The translations under genes and the position numbers were made by a program. This document shows, piece after piece, positions 1 through 10,140 of a stretch of DNA of 20,463 bases (position 1 is its first letter; every line of letters begins with the position of its first letter). This stretch comes from Hofstenia miamia (lineage: Eukaryota > Xenacoelomorpha > Acoela > Hofsteniidae), in assembly GCA_900660155.1 (NCBI GenBank), contig CABFPE010001883.1, positions 1 to 20,463 on the forward strand. The letters run 5' to 3'. The notes beneath the pieces were generated by a model that saw only the letters and a program-made list of their open reading frames with translations, was not told the DNA's origin and ran no database searches.

Positions 1-234
1 GGACACTTGGCGCCTGTACACGCCAGGGGTAGTCCCAGTCTGTGCTTTAGAAGAACCTGTACTTCCTCTGATTCAAGTCTGAAGCCTAACCCTGGGGATG
101 GGGTGGCCGTCAACCATGTGGATGCGTTTGGTGACGAAACTTCAAGTAGACGGACTCGTTCCGATGGACTTTCAGCTTCTTCCAACAAGTCAGAAAGACA
201 TTTCTTTTCTATAGAAGCTGAAAGTGATACCTGA
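1..234 (+). CDS. Possible 3'-terminal exon of an unidentified host gene (partial)
   Basis: Frame 1 is open from the first base of the window to a TGA at 232-234, about 77 codons, so the 5' part lies outside the window. The stretch is richer in GC and CpG than what follows, as expected for coding sequence. The predicted tail is hydrophilic, with many Ser, Thr and Arg residues (for example SSRRTRSDG) and a C-terminus ending ESDT, and shows no membrane segment or known domain. The AT content rises sharply after the stop, as in a 3' UTR. A receptor-type cytoplasmic tail is conceivable, but this is a guess from composition only. No splice acceptor can be seen because the segment begins at the edge. 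An open frame of this length by chance in GC-balanced DNA cannot be excluded. Confidence 0.38.
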   Translation, partial: GHLAPVHARGSPSLCFRRTCTSSDSSLKPNPGDGVAVNHVDAFGDETSSRRTRSDGLSASSNKSERHFFSIEAESDT

Positions 235-1407
235 CGCTTCCATCGACTTGGAAACTCATTCCCGGCTATTTGTAATTTGTCTTCTACCTTCACTTGAAAA
301 AATGGTTGTTACATGCCCAACATTTTAAAATTTTCAGAGATATATGTCCATTTTCGGTTGTCAATTTTTTTCTAGTGATTTTATTTTACTTGATTATTAT
401 TTAACACTGCCCTTCAATTAATATATCTCAAGTTTATGTTTATATTGCTCCCAATTAATGAATTGAGACAATTACTTAAAATGCATGTTACATGTTGACT
501 ATATAAATGAACTGTACATGACGAAAATGCCTGAAACATTGATTTTACACAATTTGGTTGATGTAATTCTAGCTGAAGTACATTCTTAAGTCATGATACG
601 TCCTACTGGCATTGATACACGTAAATGTATACTTGCATTTGCTGCAGAATGCTTACCTCAGAAGATTATTGCCCAATGAGTTGGGAAACACGTATAAAGT
701 TATTTGGATAATATACAACTGTATACATATTACAAAGCTTTATGCAACTACATGGGGGTTATAAATTTGCATATATTAATAATTTTTCAATTTGTGAATT
801 TTAATAAATACTAACTAAACCCAAGTATACAACGTTTCAGTTGGCATTTCGTGCACACTGATTTTGCAAAGCGGTTGATTGATCGAATGCTCCAGTGGCG
901 CTGAGTGGAAAACCGGTGCAATGCGCGCATAGATTGGTCAATAAAGGAATGCTATAACGAATACGTTGACAACTGAAAGCCAACTATTCCGTAGTGCCGG
1001 TTTGCGATAGTGAAAGCACCCAAAGGAGCAAATGTAATCATTATAACAACTAATATATTTTAAAAATTGCACCCAATTATCGCCGGTGGCCTTGCACATG
1101 TCTTGCAAGTATTGACATTTTCTGACACCAAGGCATCTCGTCTTCGGGCCAACTTTCTGAGAGCCAACACGGCTACTCTCCGGTTTTGATATAGTAATAT
1201 CGAGAATATTTGAATGAATTTTTATGAGAATTTAAACCTTTTTTTTTATTTTAAAAGTTTTCACAATAAGAATATAAATCATGAATTATAGTTCCTGTTC
1301 GAATGATTGAAGCCCACCTTAAATTTCTCTCATGTCTCTTTGATAAGCTTGCAACAACTTCATTACAATAAAACTGACGACGTGTATTTATATAAATATA
1401 TTCTTAT
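235..1407. other. Non-coding region, possible 3' UTR and intergenic DNA
   Basis: No convincing gene is present. AATAAA occurs at 803-808 and 940-945, either of which could serve as a polyadenylation signal for the exon ending at 234; this is weak because the hexamer is common in AT-rich DNA. From about 850 to 1190 the sequence is noticeably CpG-rich compared with the flanks. A 41-codon open stretch (1064-1189) lies inside that segment, but has no start or splice context that I trust. Confidence 0.5.
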
Positions 1408-2323
1408 TGTAGAGTCACTCGGGGCCCCTATTTTTGATTTTATTCTTTTGATTATTCTGGCAATCAGAAATTAGAGTTACATTTCAGTAACGTCATGACT
1501 TGCTGCTATCAATTTATATCAATTTCTTTTAAATCGATTTGTATATTTTTGAGTGCAGTTCTTTCAATCAATTTATTATTTGTCCCCTCGATCCAATCCT
1601 ACGTATTATTGCTTGTTTAATTTTGCGAGGGAACTCATGTGCAAATTGTAAACATATACCAGGTAATAATTTACGAAAATTGTAATAAATACTTGAGAAG
1701 CTTGTAGCGAACGCACAATATAATTCGTCTTACTCCAATCGTGTTTGATCTTCTCTAATTTATTTATATGCTAACCCCTTTTAGATTTCGTCATGGATTT
1801 TAGTTTGATAATTTCTGCTTAAGATCCGGCGACAGCCCAAATCGAAATTGCACTGGGTCTGGGGCGACAAATAGCTCCTTAATGAAGAGAGCTTTTAATT
1901 TGATCGTTTCATTTCGTACATGCACTTAATAACAACACACTGCAAATATAATATGCTGTTGGCGAACGTGAATGCACAGTAATTATGTGCCTTTTGTTTT
2001 ATTTATTTAGATAATAAAACTCTGAGATAAATTGTTTATTTAGCTACAAATTAATACTTGAAACACACAAATAGCACCTTGGCGGGTAAGGATGGCTTCA
2101 TGGATATGGCTTCGGCGTGATGCCATGGGAATTGGTCACTGCTGGAAATATGTTCTCTATGGATAGTTTCTGTTATTTAAGTGAAAACGATGAACCACCA
2201 ATACTCTTTCTTTTTGCTAGAATGCAGGTCGCTCTCTACAATGGCCGCCTTTGCAACCTTCGATATTAACTCTTGAGTTTCCTAGTACCGCTTGAGTAGC
2301 CAGAGCTCACCCGCGATTCTACA
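1408..2323 (+). repeat. Solo LTR of Ty3/gypsy-like family LTR1 with 4-bp target duplication
   Basis: This 916-bp segment starts TGTAGAGTCAC and ends GATTCTACA, near-perfect inverted LTR ends. It aligns end to end with the 5' LTR at 4901-5853 and with the 3' LTR starting at 10831. It is flanked on both sides by TTAT (1404-1407 and 2324-2327), so it is an intact insertion that has lost its internal region by LTR-LTR recombination. By eye it holds about 30 CpG dinucleotides against 2 in the 5' LTR of the full element, so it is the younger copy. AATAAA at 1684-1689 lies in the middle of the LTR. Orientation is the same as the full-length element downstream. Confidence 0.9.
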
Positions 2324-2368
2324 TTATAGATGGCACTTTTAGTAAAGTTTGTACAGAAAAACTTAGCC

Positions 2369-2452
2369 ATGGCGATTTGTACATCTGTGGATTGCCCATA
2401 TAGGCACAGGAGTGGAGGGCAAGAGGGAGCAGCTGCCCCCTTCCCTTTCATG
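2369..2452 (+). other. Weak candidate for a small first coding exon
   Basis: An ATG in good context (TTAGCCATGGCG) opens 28 codons of relatively GC-rich sequence ending directly at a consensus-like splice donor GTGAGT (2453-2458). Without splicing the frame stops two codons later. The predicted peptide contains CPYRHRSGGQEG and resembles nothing I recognise. No partner exon was found, and the segment could equally be a fragment of an unrecognised repeat. Confidence 0.15.
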
Positions 2453-2734
2453 GTGAGTTGATTGTTTTATCAAATCGAAGTTCTTAGTAATACTTGATTT
2501 AAATAACTTTAAAATGTATTTTAGTATTGCGCATTTAATTTTTAAGCTTTCGTGTGATATTATTCTACACATTCGCCGAATTATTAAATGCTGCTTGACA
2601 AATGCAATTTACTATATATGTAATTATGTATATTTGATAAATTTTTTATGCTAAGTGGTTTGTAAGTGGAAAATCGATATTCAAAAGTATTATTAATAAT
2701 TTTGTAAGTTCAAAAACTTCATCTGTTTATAAGT

Positions 2735-2756
2735 TTTATCTCTATATAGAGATAAA
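2735..2756. repeat. Perfect 22-bp palindrome
   Basis: The half-site TTTATCTCTAT is followed immediately by its exact reverse complement, with no spacer. It could form a short cruciform or hairpin. In sequence this AT-rich such palindromes occur by chance more often than in balanced DNA, and no adjoining gene or element end gives it a role. Confidence 0.6.
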
Positions 2757-4900
2757 TAAGCCAGCGATTCTCAAAAATTTTATTCTAACAGAATATTGTT
2801 TCCACAATAAAATAGCATTGGATAATATCGAAATCACAAAATGAGAAATGAATAATTAACAAAACAAACAATTCATTGCTATTAAAAACCTTGACCAAAG
2901 ACACCAGACACTGGTTTAAAAATATTCATTTAAAATGTACGCACAGCTTATTTATCATGCAAGTGTACCGAAAATAGAGCGTGGGGGGCAAACAGCTTTC
3001 AAAAGCGAATACTTGAGTTTCTAAAATATTCTATTTCTATATCAGTTCAATCCTTTCCGGGAAAAATGTAATGGGATAGACATATTCTCCTAACGCAAAT
3101 ATTAAAATTATTTAATTTATAATCATACATTTACAAAAATTAAGCTTTCCTAAAAAGCATGAAATATTTTTAAACTAAAATCAATAATTTTTAAAAAACA
3201 CAGGTCTTTATTGTTGAGCCTTAGTTTCCTTTTTGTGATACAAGCTTTATAGCAACAAAAATTAAAGAGTGTTACAGACTTAAATTCAATTATATGTATT
3301 TCTTTAGAATGTACTTTGATTAGTTTTCATTGAAATTCTGAATTGCCTTTGCCATTTGAATATAATAGTGGAAGCAAAGGGTGGGTTTTTTTAAATTTTA
3401 ATTCTCCACAATATGAATTGCTGAGATTTTCTTTCCCAGCAAAACATTATCCACTATGGAAGAGATATTTAGGATATAAATAGTTTTTGATAGTGCTTAC
3501 ATCATTGGCCATACATATAATCATTTTTATATCAGTAAAGTTGCTTATCTATTTGGTGAAAAAATAAATCTAAAATATGAGTATTTTTAGTTTGCTTATG
3601 GGTAGATACAAAAAAACTCATCTTTTAAAATCAATTCATAATGAACTATTTTAAATTTGGTTTTGTATTGATAATTACATAATTCATATGAAATTTCTGT
3701 AATAGGCTGATGTTTGTATGTTTAATATTGCTTAAATGAACATAATTTTTTCCAAGTACAAAGAATTTTAGCAAATCATAATATTATAATTTTTTGAATC
3801 TATTCAAGAATTAAAATTTATGAAATAGCCCCAATGTAATTTGTAGCAAATATATTGGTTTGACTCTTATTAAGCTAAATATAAAACTTATATTTATATG
3901 AATTTGTGTGTGTCTATGTATGTGGTGGGTTCAGGGTAAAAAATCAGTAAATGTGTTTAGTATGTTTGTGTCTCTGATTGTACTTTGTCTGTGCGACAGT
4001 ACAATTTTTAATTTTTTATATATTTTTTTCTACTCTAATCTCATTTTTTAAATTATTTCAAATGTTATAGGCTGCATGATGAAACTAGGATAGGAAATAC
4101 TGTTGCAAATAAATATATGTGATCATAGATTTACTTTTAAGTAATTATCAAGAAAAGATATTTATTTTTGGCCATATTTATCCTTAAATATAATTGAAGA
4201 TGCATAGAATTGTACTTGATATAGCAGTGGGCTTGTAACCAAGGGGATGCTAAGTATCTGAAGTACCTATTTAGTGAAATTGGCATCCATAGAAATTTGA
4301 AAATAAAATAAAATGTTGGAAATAGATGTGTGTAAAAACAAAATTTGGTGCTATTTAATTTGGTTTAAAACTGTTGTAAAATTACATTTGCCTGTAGAAT
4401 TCCACTTGTTCACATTCTGAATTTTAAAAATTATTGTGCAGATATTATATTTTTTAGATATTTGTGAAATCTACTAATACATTTTGAGGATACTATTATT
4501 TGAGACAGGAGATTTGACAGCAAGTAATTTAAAATAACATATTTCAAGTTTTTTAATGAAATTATCAAATTAATTGATTCTTAGGAATTGAGTACAAATT
4601 GAAATAAATTGTTTTTGAAGTAAAACTTTTATTGATTTGTAGTATTTCCATAGTACCAATAATTGCAGCATTAGATTACTAGCTCACAGATTTCAAACAT
4701 AACCTGTAAATATCTACAGTGCTATTGTTGAAACTGACAATCTAAAATAATTAAAAATTACAGTTTAAACTATATGATTCAAATCATAATAATGCTAAAA
4801 TACAATCTTTCTGATCAATTCATTTGTTATAATAAACTATGTAATTAAACAGCTAACTATTTTTAGATCCAAATTGTTACATTATTATTATTACACATAT

Positions 4901-5853
4901 TGTAGAGTCACTCAAGGCCTACTTTTTTCGATCTTATTATTTTGGCATACTGAAATAGTGTTGCATCTTTTTGATGTTTTGATTTCTTATTCACTGCTAT
5001 CTATTTGTATCAATTTCTTTTATTCAATTATTTGAATTTCAAGTGTAGTTATTTGATAGTGCTAGTATATGTCCCTTGATTTGAATTATGTGTGATTGCT
5101 CATTTTAACTTTGTGAGGGAAATTGTGCTTTGAAACTGTAAACAATCCTGGTAATAAGTTACAGATTTTTGTAATACATATCTGAGTTACTGTAGCAAGG
5201 CTCACAATAAATTTCACTTCCTTCTACTGAATCTGATCTTTCCAATTAATTATCTATTAACCCCTTTAGATTCATCATTAAAGATTTGGTAATGATAACT
5301 ATTGCTTAAGATCCAGTGAGAATTCAGGAGGAAACTGGGGTTACAAATAGCTCCTTAATGGTAACAGCCCAAATTGTGGCTGCTTTAGGTTATGACTACA
5401 TGTAGGGAATAACATCTTTTATTTGATCTGTTTGTACATGCACATGATAATTTACACTTTGCAAATATACTATGCCATTGGCGAATGTGAATGCACAGCA
5501 ATTATGTGCCTTTTATTTGTTATTTATTTACATGAGCTGAGATAAGAAAACTCTGAGCTAAATTGTTTATTGAGCTAGGAATTAATACTTGAGACACACA
5601 ATTAGCACCTTGGTGAGTAGGGATGGCTTCAAAGATATGGCTTTGGCATGATGCCATGTGAATTGGTCACTGCTGAAGTTCTTTTTGGAATGGAATTTAT
5701 CTATTTGTTAGGAAAAAATCAGTGAACCACCAATATAAGTTTTCTGTTGGAATGTGGGTCACTCTCTGCTATGGCAGACTTTGCAACCTTTGGTCTAAAC
5801 TCTTGAGTTACCCAGTACTGCTAGAGTAGCCAGAGCTCCCCTGTGATTCTACA
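4901..5853 (+). repeat. 5' LTR of element 1
   Basis: It begins TGTAGAGTCAC and ends GTGATTCTACA, which are inverted copies of each other at 10 of 11 positions. It aligns with 10831-11691 and with the solo LTR at 1408-2323. It is directly followed by a TGG-initial primer site. AATAAA at 5206-5211 also occurs at the equivalent place in the 3' LTR (11096-11101) and may be the LTR polyadenylation signal. Only two CpG dinucleotides were counted by eye. Confidence 0.9.
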
Positions 5854-5871
5854 TGGTGACCCTGAGGTGAT
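5854..5871 (+). promoter_or_regulatory. Primer-binding site of element 1
   Basis: The bases TGGTGACCCTGAGG follow the LTR end directly, the expected location and TGG start for a site pairing with a tRNA 3' CCA end. TGGTGACC matches the start of Arg-tRNA-type primer sites (TGGCGACC) if one CpG has decayed to TpG. The rest of the match is poor, so the primer identity is uncertain. Confidence 0.6.
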
Positions 5872-6380
5872 TCTGGACAAATTAAGGTGTCAGTTAAGCT
5901 TTCTACTCTATTCTGTTAAAGTGTGCAGGTGAATTGATGCCTGGAGATGAACTCTGATCACAAAGCTTGTGTAAGTACTGAAGTGGTCATCTGATTTTCA
6001 CCTGGTGATTGCAACATAGTGCTGAGCCATACTGTTTCTATAATGTTCTTGGTTTTGTTCTTTCTTTTTGGTGTGAGCCAGCCAGGATAGTTGTTTCCCC
6101 TGGCAGTGAACTTTACTACCAATTGATGCCAAACTTTGCCTCTTATGTTATTTTTACTGCAGTTCTGTGCTTTTGAAGCTGTCACCAAGCTTCAACATTA
6201 TTCTTAATTTGTTTTGGTTGTTACCTTGTTGTAGTCTCATTCTCCTAGAATGTGGATTTAATACTGTACCCTACACCATGCTGTTACTGCTATTAGTTTT
6301 TGGTTCTCTTAACCTCTTGATTTGTTGGAATTGTTTTCTGAATTGTTCTTACTGTTTTTCTTGCTGGTTCTTTTTGCTAA
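5872..6380 (+). other. Leader between primer site and gag remnant of element 1
   Basis: About 500 bp of untranslated-looking internal sequence. From about 6040 to 6400 the plus strand is strongly T-rich, which creates spurious open frames on both strands, including a hydrophobic one on the plus strand. No motif or conserved protein segment was recognised here. Confidence 0.5.
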
Positions 6381-6740
6381 ATGGAATTTAGTGGTTTTTC
6401 TCATAATTGGACTCCCACTCAGGGTCTCCCCAGTGTTAGTGTTAGCAGCCTGAACATTGCTCCTCACACTGTTGGAATTAGTTCTATTGCTTCTCCCTTG
6501 ACATTTGATCCTTACTTCATTCTCTTGCTGACACCACCATCTCTGAAACCTCAGAACTATAAAATTGATCAACTTCATGCTGCCTTGGCCAAAGAAACAA
6601 GCCAATGCCTTGCTTGTGAGCAACACCTAGATTCACTTCAAGCTGAAATGCAAGACCATGCCTGAGATACCCAACTGAGGGAGTGCCATTTCATTGACTC
6701 AATTAATGCTCTGGAGATCCAACTCCAGACCTTGGTAATA
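6381..6740 (+). pseudogene. gag: gag N-terminal remnant of element 1
   Basis: Frame 0 opens with an ATG at 6381, runs 94 codons to a TGA at 6663-6665, and continues in the same frame for about 25 more codons. The first part is Ser- and Pro-rich. The second part (from about residue 60) has heptad-like Leu spacing (KIDQLHAALAKE, then EIQLQTL), suggesting a coiled coil. The gag of element 2 has the same layout: a Ser/Pro-rich start, a long coiled coil, and a TGA followed by Asp-Thr codons at a comparable place. In an active element this protein would form the particle core. The capsid core and zinc knuckle are absent, because a deletion joins this stub to RT sequence at about 6740. The gag call rests on position and on similarity of layout to element 2, not on a conserved motif. 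Confidence 0.55.
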
Positions 6741-6744
6741 AATG

Positions 6745-7434
6745 TTCTCTGTTACAACCTTGTGTCACCTTTCTTGGAAGAATCCTTGAACCTGGTTGTA
6801 TCTCCATCAAGAACAATGCAAAAGACCATCTCCATAAAATCAAAACTCCCCATTCTCATAAGGATGTGTAATGCCTTATGGGATTCTTGAATTACTATGC
6901 TGCCTTCATCTCAGAGTTAGCTAACAAAACCAAGCACATCTCCAAATTACTATGGCACAATGTTGAATTTGAATGGAGCTGGGTTGAGTAGGAAGAGCTC
7001 AACAATGTTAAGAAAGAGCTTAGAGGAATTCCCAGCTTAAACACACCAGATTACTCAAAGGAATTCCTTATCAACTGTGGTGCCAGTTCTGTTGCTATCA
7101 GTGGCATGCTTAGTCAGGTCATCAATGGGAAAGAGAGCCCCATCCAATATTTCAGCCACTATCTCCAAAACCCTGAGCAAAATTATGGAGTGACTAAGTC
7201 AGAAATGCTAGCTTTAGTTGAGAGTCTGAAAAAGTTTTGTTTTTTCATTCTGGGCCATCAGCTCTCTGTGTGCACCAACAACTCAGTGCTGGCATGGCTG
7301 AAGAAATTCCCAGCAACAAATCCAATATCATTGCCCAGTGGATCAAGTACTTAAATGATTTTAACTTCTCCATTAAACACTGCCCAGGGAGACTGCATGC
7401 ACAACAACACAGACTACTGGACTGGTCTCCCTAG
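6745..7434 (+). pseudogene. pol: Reverse transcriptase thumb and RNase H remnant of element 1
   Basis: Frame 2 enters RT late, at the VTFLGR segment near 6764 (compare the VxFLG motif that follows the RT palm in Ty3/gypsy). It runs through the connection segment (GFLNYYAAFI) and into RNase H (IQYFSHYLQNPEQNYG, then KSEMLALVESLKKF). In-frame stops lie at 6869-6871 (TAA) and 6989-6991 (TAG). A frameshift near 7310-7330 moves the C-terminal part (IAQWIKYLNDFNF, HCPGRLH) to frame 1. RNase H would remove the RNA strand during reverse transcription. The first catalytic Asp position reads Gly (NCGASS), and the usual T-D-x-S near the end reads TNNS. The Glu in KSEML is kept. The same TNNS occurs in element 2, so that change may be inherited. 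The palm and catalytic YxDD segment are deleted. Confidence 0.88.
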
Positions 7435-8315
7435 CTACAAGTGTGATCTCTGGAAACAGCCCAGAGAGAAAACACCATTCAGGTTTATCCATTACAGCAA
7501 CTATGAGTGTCTGCCTAAGATCAATGCAGATCTACATGGAAACAAGATCCTCCCTATCTTAGTGAAGGAGAAGATTACCAAAGTGGAAATTGTACACCAC
7601 CAGCACTACAACAAAGTGATAAGAAAGATCATTGCCACACTGAAAAATGACAACTACATTCTCAGCCCATTGCCAACAGGTATTTTTGGTGATATAATTG
7701 GAAGCAGATGGATGCAGGCCTGCTTTACACATGGAGCCAAAATAGTTGGCTGGCAGTTCCTGAATACTTTCAAAGAGATTTGGTATGAAAGATTCACAAG
7801 AAAGGCCACTTAGGTATCATTCAAACAGAGTGAATGTTTAATGCAAGATATGTAACTGTCAGTATTAGAGCTGCAGTGCAGGATGTGATCAACAAATGCA
7901 CCACTTGCCTATTGAAGGGAGCCAGATATTTTCCAGAGCAGTGAGCTGAGCTGCATAGCAAGCCACAGAACACACAAATGAAGTGTTACATGTGGACATC
8001 AAGAAGCTCTCTCACAATGAGGAGGGGCACCAGTACCTCCTTGTATTTATCCACAATTTTACCAAGTATGCTGGACTCATCCCCCCTGACAGCACCACAT
8101 CCAAGGTTATTGGAGAGAAAGTGATCAAGGAATGGGTTCTTAAGTTTGGGCCCATGGAGTGCCTAATTTCAGATCATGGCCCTCAATTTGAAAACTGCCT
8201 TATGGAGACCTTGATGAAGGAGCTTGAGATACTCCATGAGTTCACCACTGTGTATCACCTGCAGTCCAATAGAGTTGTCAAAAGACTCACCCACACTGTT
8301 ATCAAACTAATCTGA
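7435..8315 (+). pseudogene. pol: Integrase remnant of element 1 with Glu-to-Lys at the third catalytic site
   Basis: After a linker (7435-7790, frame 2) comes the zinc-binding domain in frame 1: HX3H at 7795-7809 and CX2C (CTTC) 29 residues later, the HHCC arrangement of integrases, with one in-frame TGA inside. A further shift before 7983 puts the catalytic core in frame 0. There the first Asp (7995-7997, LHVDIK) and second Asp (8172-8174, ISDHGPQFE) are present, and exactly 35 residues after the second is Lys (8280-8282, RVVKRL) where the family has Glu. Integrase joins the cDNA to host DNA, and the DDE triad is essential for that, so this copy would be inactive even without the frameshifts. 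No chromodomain was recognised after the core. The frame ends with TGA at 8313-8315. Confidence 0.9.
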
Positions 8316-8974
8316 GTTGGTGAAGTTAACCAGCCTAAGGTAATGGAAAAGTTGAAATAGTGTATAGGCTAGCTAAGGTTGAGAACATTCATCTGGTGAT
8401 GTTTGTCAAAGAAGAATATCAGGACGATATACCTGAGGAAGTCGTTAACCTTCACTTTAGGATGGAGAACTTCCCAATCCTCTACACTCACTACTATTGG
8501 CCCACCAGCATGTATCAGTTTGGTATCTTTTCAGTAACCAAGTTGATTTACAAAAACCTTCTTTTGTGTAAGAAGATACCCACCCATTGCCTTGCAGTTG
8601 ACACAAGGCTTATCATAGATGCTGTCACCCAGTTGAAAACCCTTGAATCCATCTTCTCTAACTGGCCCAGTCTTGCTTTGGTTACAAACATGCATGTCAG
8701 TTTCATGTTTTCTCAAAGCACCACAACTCTAGCCAAGATCAATGAAGTCTGGACTAACCTTAAAGCAGATAGAAACCCCAAGTCTGTTTGGCCCAGTATT
8801 AATATCTGCAGCCCTACATCACAATACTCCAGATCCATTGAGAGGCTCCTCATGGAGCTGTGCATAGCCTACACCTCACAAGACACCAAAATTTTGCTGA
8901 ATATTTGTTTTCCAAGAAGTTTGTGCCACCCATTCAGTCTTGTGGGGCCATTTGGGTCCTGTCCATTTTTCTGA
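8316..8974 (+). pseudogene. Unidentified post-integrase coding-like segment, part 1
   Basis: A 204-codon open stretch (8360-8974, frame 2) begins about 45 bp after the integrase frame ends. It contains segments such as KEEYQDDIPEEV, LIIDAVTQLKTLES and INEVWTNLKADRN, followed by a Ser/Pro-rich end. I recognise no domain. The position, between pol and the 3' LTR, is where some Ty3/gypsy elements carry an envelope-like third frame, but I see no signal peptide, furin-type site or clear membrane anchor here, so that identity is not claimed. The length of the open stretch in an otherwise badly broken element suggests former coding. A frameshifted C-terminal extension of pol is the alternative. Confidence 0.4.
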
Positions 8975-9713
8975 CACAAGATCTGCACATCCAACTGCCT
9001 CTTGACCAAAATGCCCAAGAGTGCCTCACCAAGAAATGCATGCATGAGCTCTCCATTTGCCCCGCCACCTGGAAGATCAAGAACTGGCTTCTACATTCAT
9101 GCTCACCTCTGTCATCACGTGGGGAGCTGTGTTGGAAACAAAGTCCCCATCTCTCAAGTTTGACCACACACCACTCTGCACAAGCCACCTGATCTGCTGT
9201 GACCCTGGGTTGACCCAGTGATTTTTGGAATTAGTGGCCCACTATGATGTACATACCAAGACAGAGATCCTGTTTAACTTGGAGAAAATGAACTATCCCA
9301 AATGTGGGTATAACAAGCTCTCAGAGATGTGAAGATAAGCTGCCTGAGACAGCAAAATCATGCCCATCACAGTTATTGAGCAGACAAATTGCTTGCCTGA
9401 GCAATTCTATTGTGATGAAGAACTGTTAGCATCATCCACAGTCAAAGTATTGCCTGGAACCAAGGCACTTCTTGAAAACATTAAAATGCAGAAGTTTTCC
9501 AAAGTTGCAAGCTCTCCCATACCTACACCAGCATCGTCAATTACTGAAGATGAGCAAATTCTAACCATAGAGCATCATCTGGATGAGTTTGATGAAAAGC
9601 TCTCTATCATCAACCACATCATCAAGCAAAACAGAGATAATGATTTGTTGGGCTTAATGAAATGGTGTCTAACCAAAATGTTTACCAAAGAGGAATTAGT
9701 ACTTCTACAATAG
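8975..9713 (+). pseudogene. Unidentified post-integrase coding-like segment, part 2
   Basis: Coding-like sequence continues in shifting frames. From about 8975 to 9190 a Cys-containing stretch can be read in frame 1 (ECLTKKCMHELSICPATW) and partly in frame 2 (TGFYIHAHLCHHVGSC). From 9360 to 9713 frame 0 is open for 117 codons and contains a charged, helix-like segment (HHLDEFDEKLSIINHIIK). Cys-rich sequence followed by a helical segment would be compatible with an extracellular protein, but neither a family nor a topology can be shown. Stops and at least two frame changes make this a broken remnant. It is not known whether it was one protein with part 1. Confidence 0.35.
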
Positions 9714-10140
9714 CCTCAGCAACAAATAGCCTTGGACATAGAATGCACCACATCCTGCCTTTGGATCTCCAACTCTCAGGTTGCCAAACTCTGCAAGCAT
9801 GGACTATGCAGCACATTCTGGGATTCCATTAAAGATGCTAAGATAAACTACCTGTTATTATTGGGACCACCACATTAAGAGAGAAAGTTGTGCTAGACAG
9901 CATTGAAAATCACGTGGACAAACACAATTTGCTGTGTATTCCTCCACCTTGGATAATGATCCCACTCATCTTACCATCATGGCGCATTAAGAAGGGGTGA
10001 AGGAAAGTCTCTGCTCACCTCTCTGATTCCATTAATTATGTCTCCACTGCAGCCAAGACCAACAAATCAATGCAAACACAGGAGTACAAGGATAACTGAG
10101 ACACCCTACTTGAGGGTGGGAACCCAGAACATGTTTAAAT
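9714..10140 (+). other. Decayed internal sequence of element 1 without a stable frame
   Basis: Open stretches of 30 to 55 codons alternate among frames. One short hydrophobic piece (about 9930-9990) can be read as IPPPWIMIPLILPSW followed by basic residues, which could be the relic of a membrane anchor, but it is too short and isolated to name. No nucleotide repeat or regulatory site was recognised. Confidence 0.4.

Larger units (their letters stand above)
2324..4900. other. AT-rich region with no recognisable gene
   Basis: Stops are dense in all frames. CpG is present at moderate frequency up to about 3100 and nearly absent from there to 4900, which suggests a boundary between host-like DNA and older, decayed repeat DNA near 3100, although no element ends were found there. 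The segment contains a short GC-rich island at about 2369-2452 and a perfect palindrome at 2735-2756, listed separately. Confidence 0.6.

Noticed and set aside
1064..1189. 41-codon open stretch in the CpG-rich segment
   Set aside because: It is too short, with no ATG context, splice sites or recognisable protein segment.
6167..6391. Hydrophobic 74-codon frame that looks like a small membrane protein
   Set aside because: It lies in the T-rich leader of element 1, where any frame reads as Leu/Phe/Cys. It has no relation to the neighbouring gag or pol frames.
5958..6626. Minus-strand open frames in the element 1 leader and gag start
   Set aside because: They are Asn/Lys/Ser-rich antisense readings of T-rich plus-strand sequence, with no motif and no promoter context.
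8360..9713. Calling the post-integrase region an envelope gene
   Set aside because: Position alone suggests it. No signal peptide, cleavage site, fusion peptide or clear membrane anchor can be shown, so it is left unidentified.
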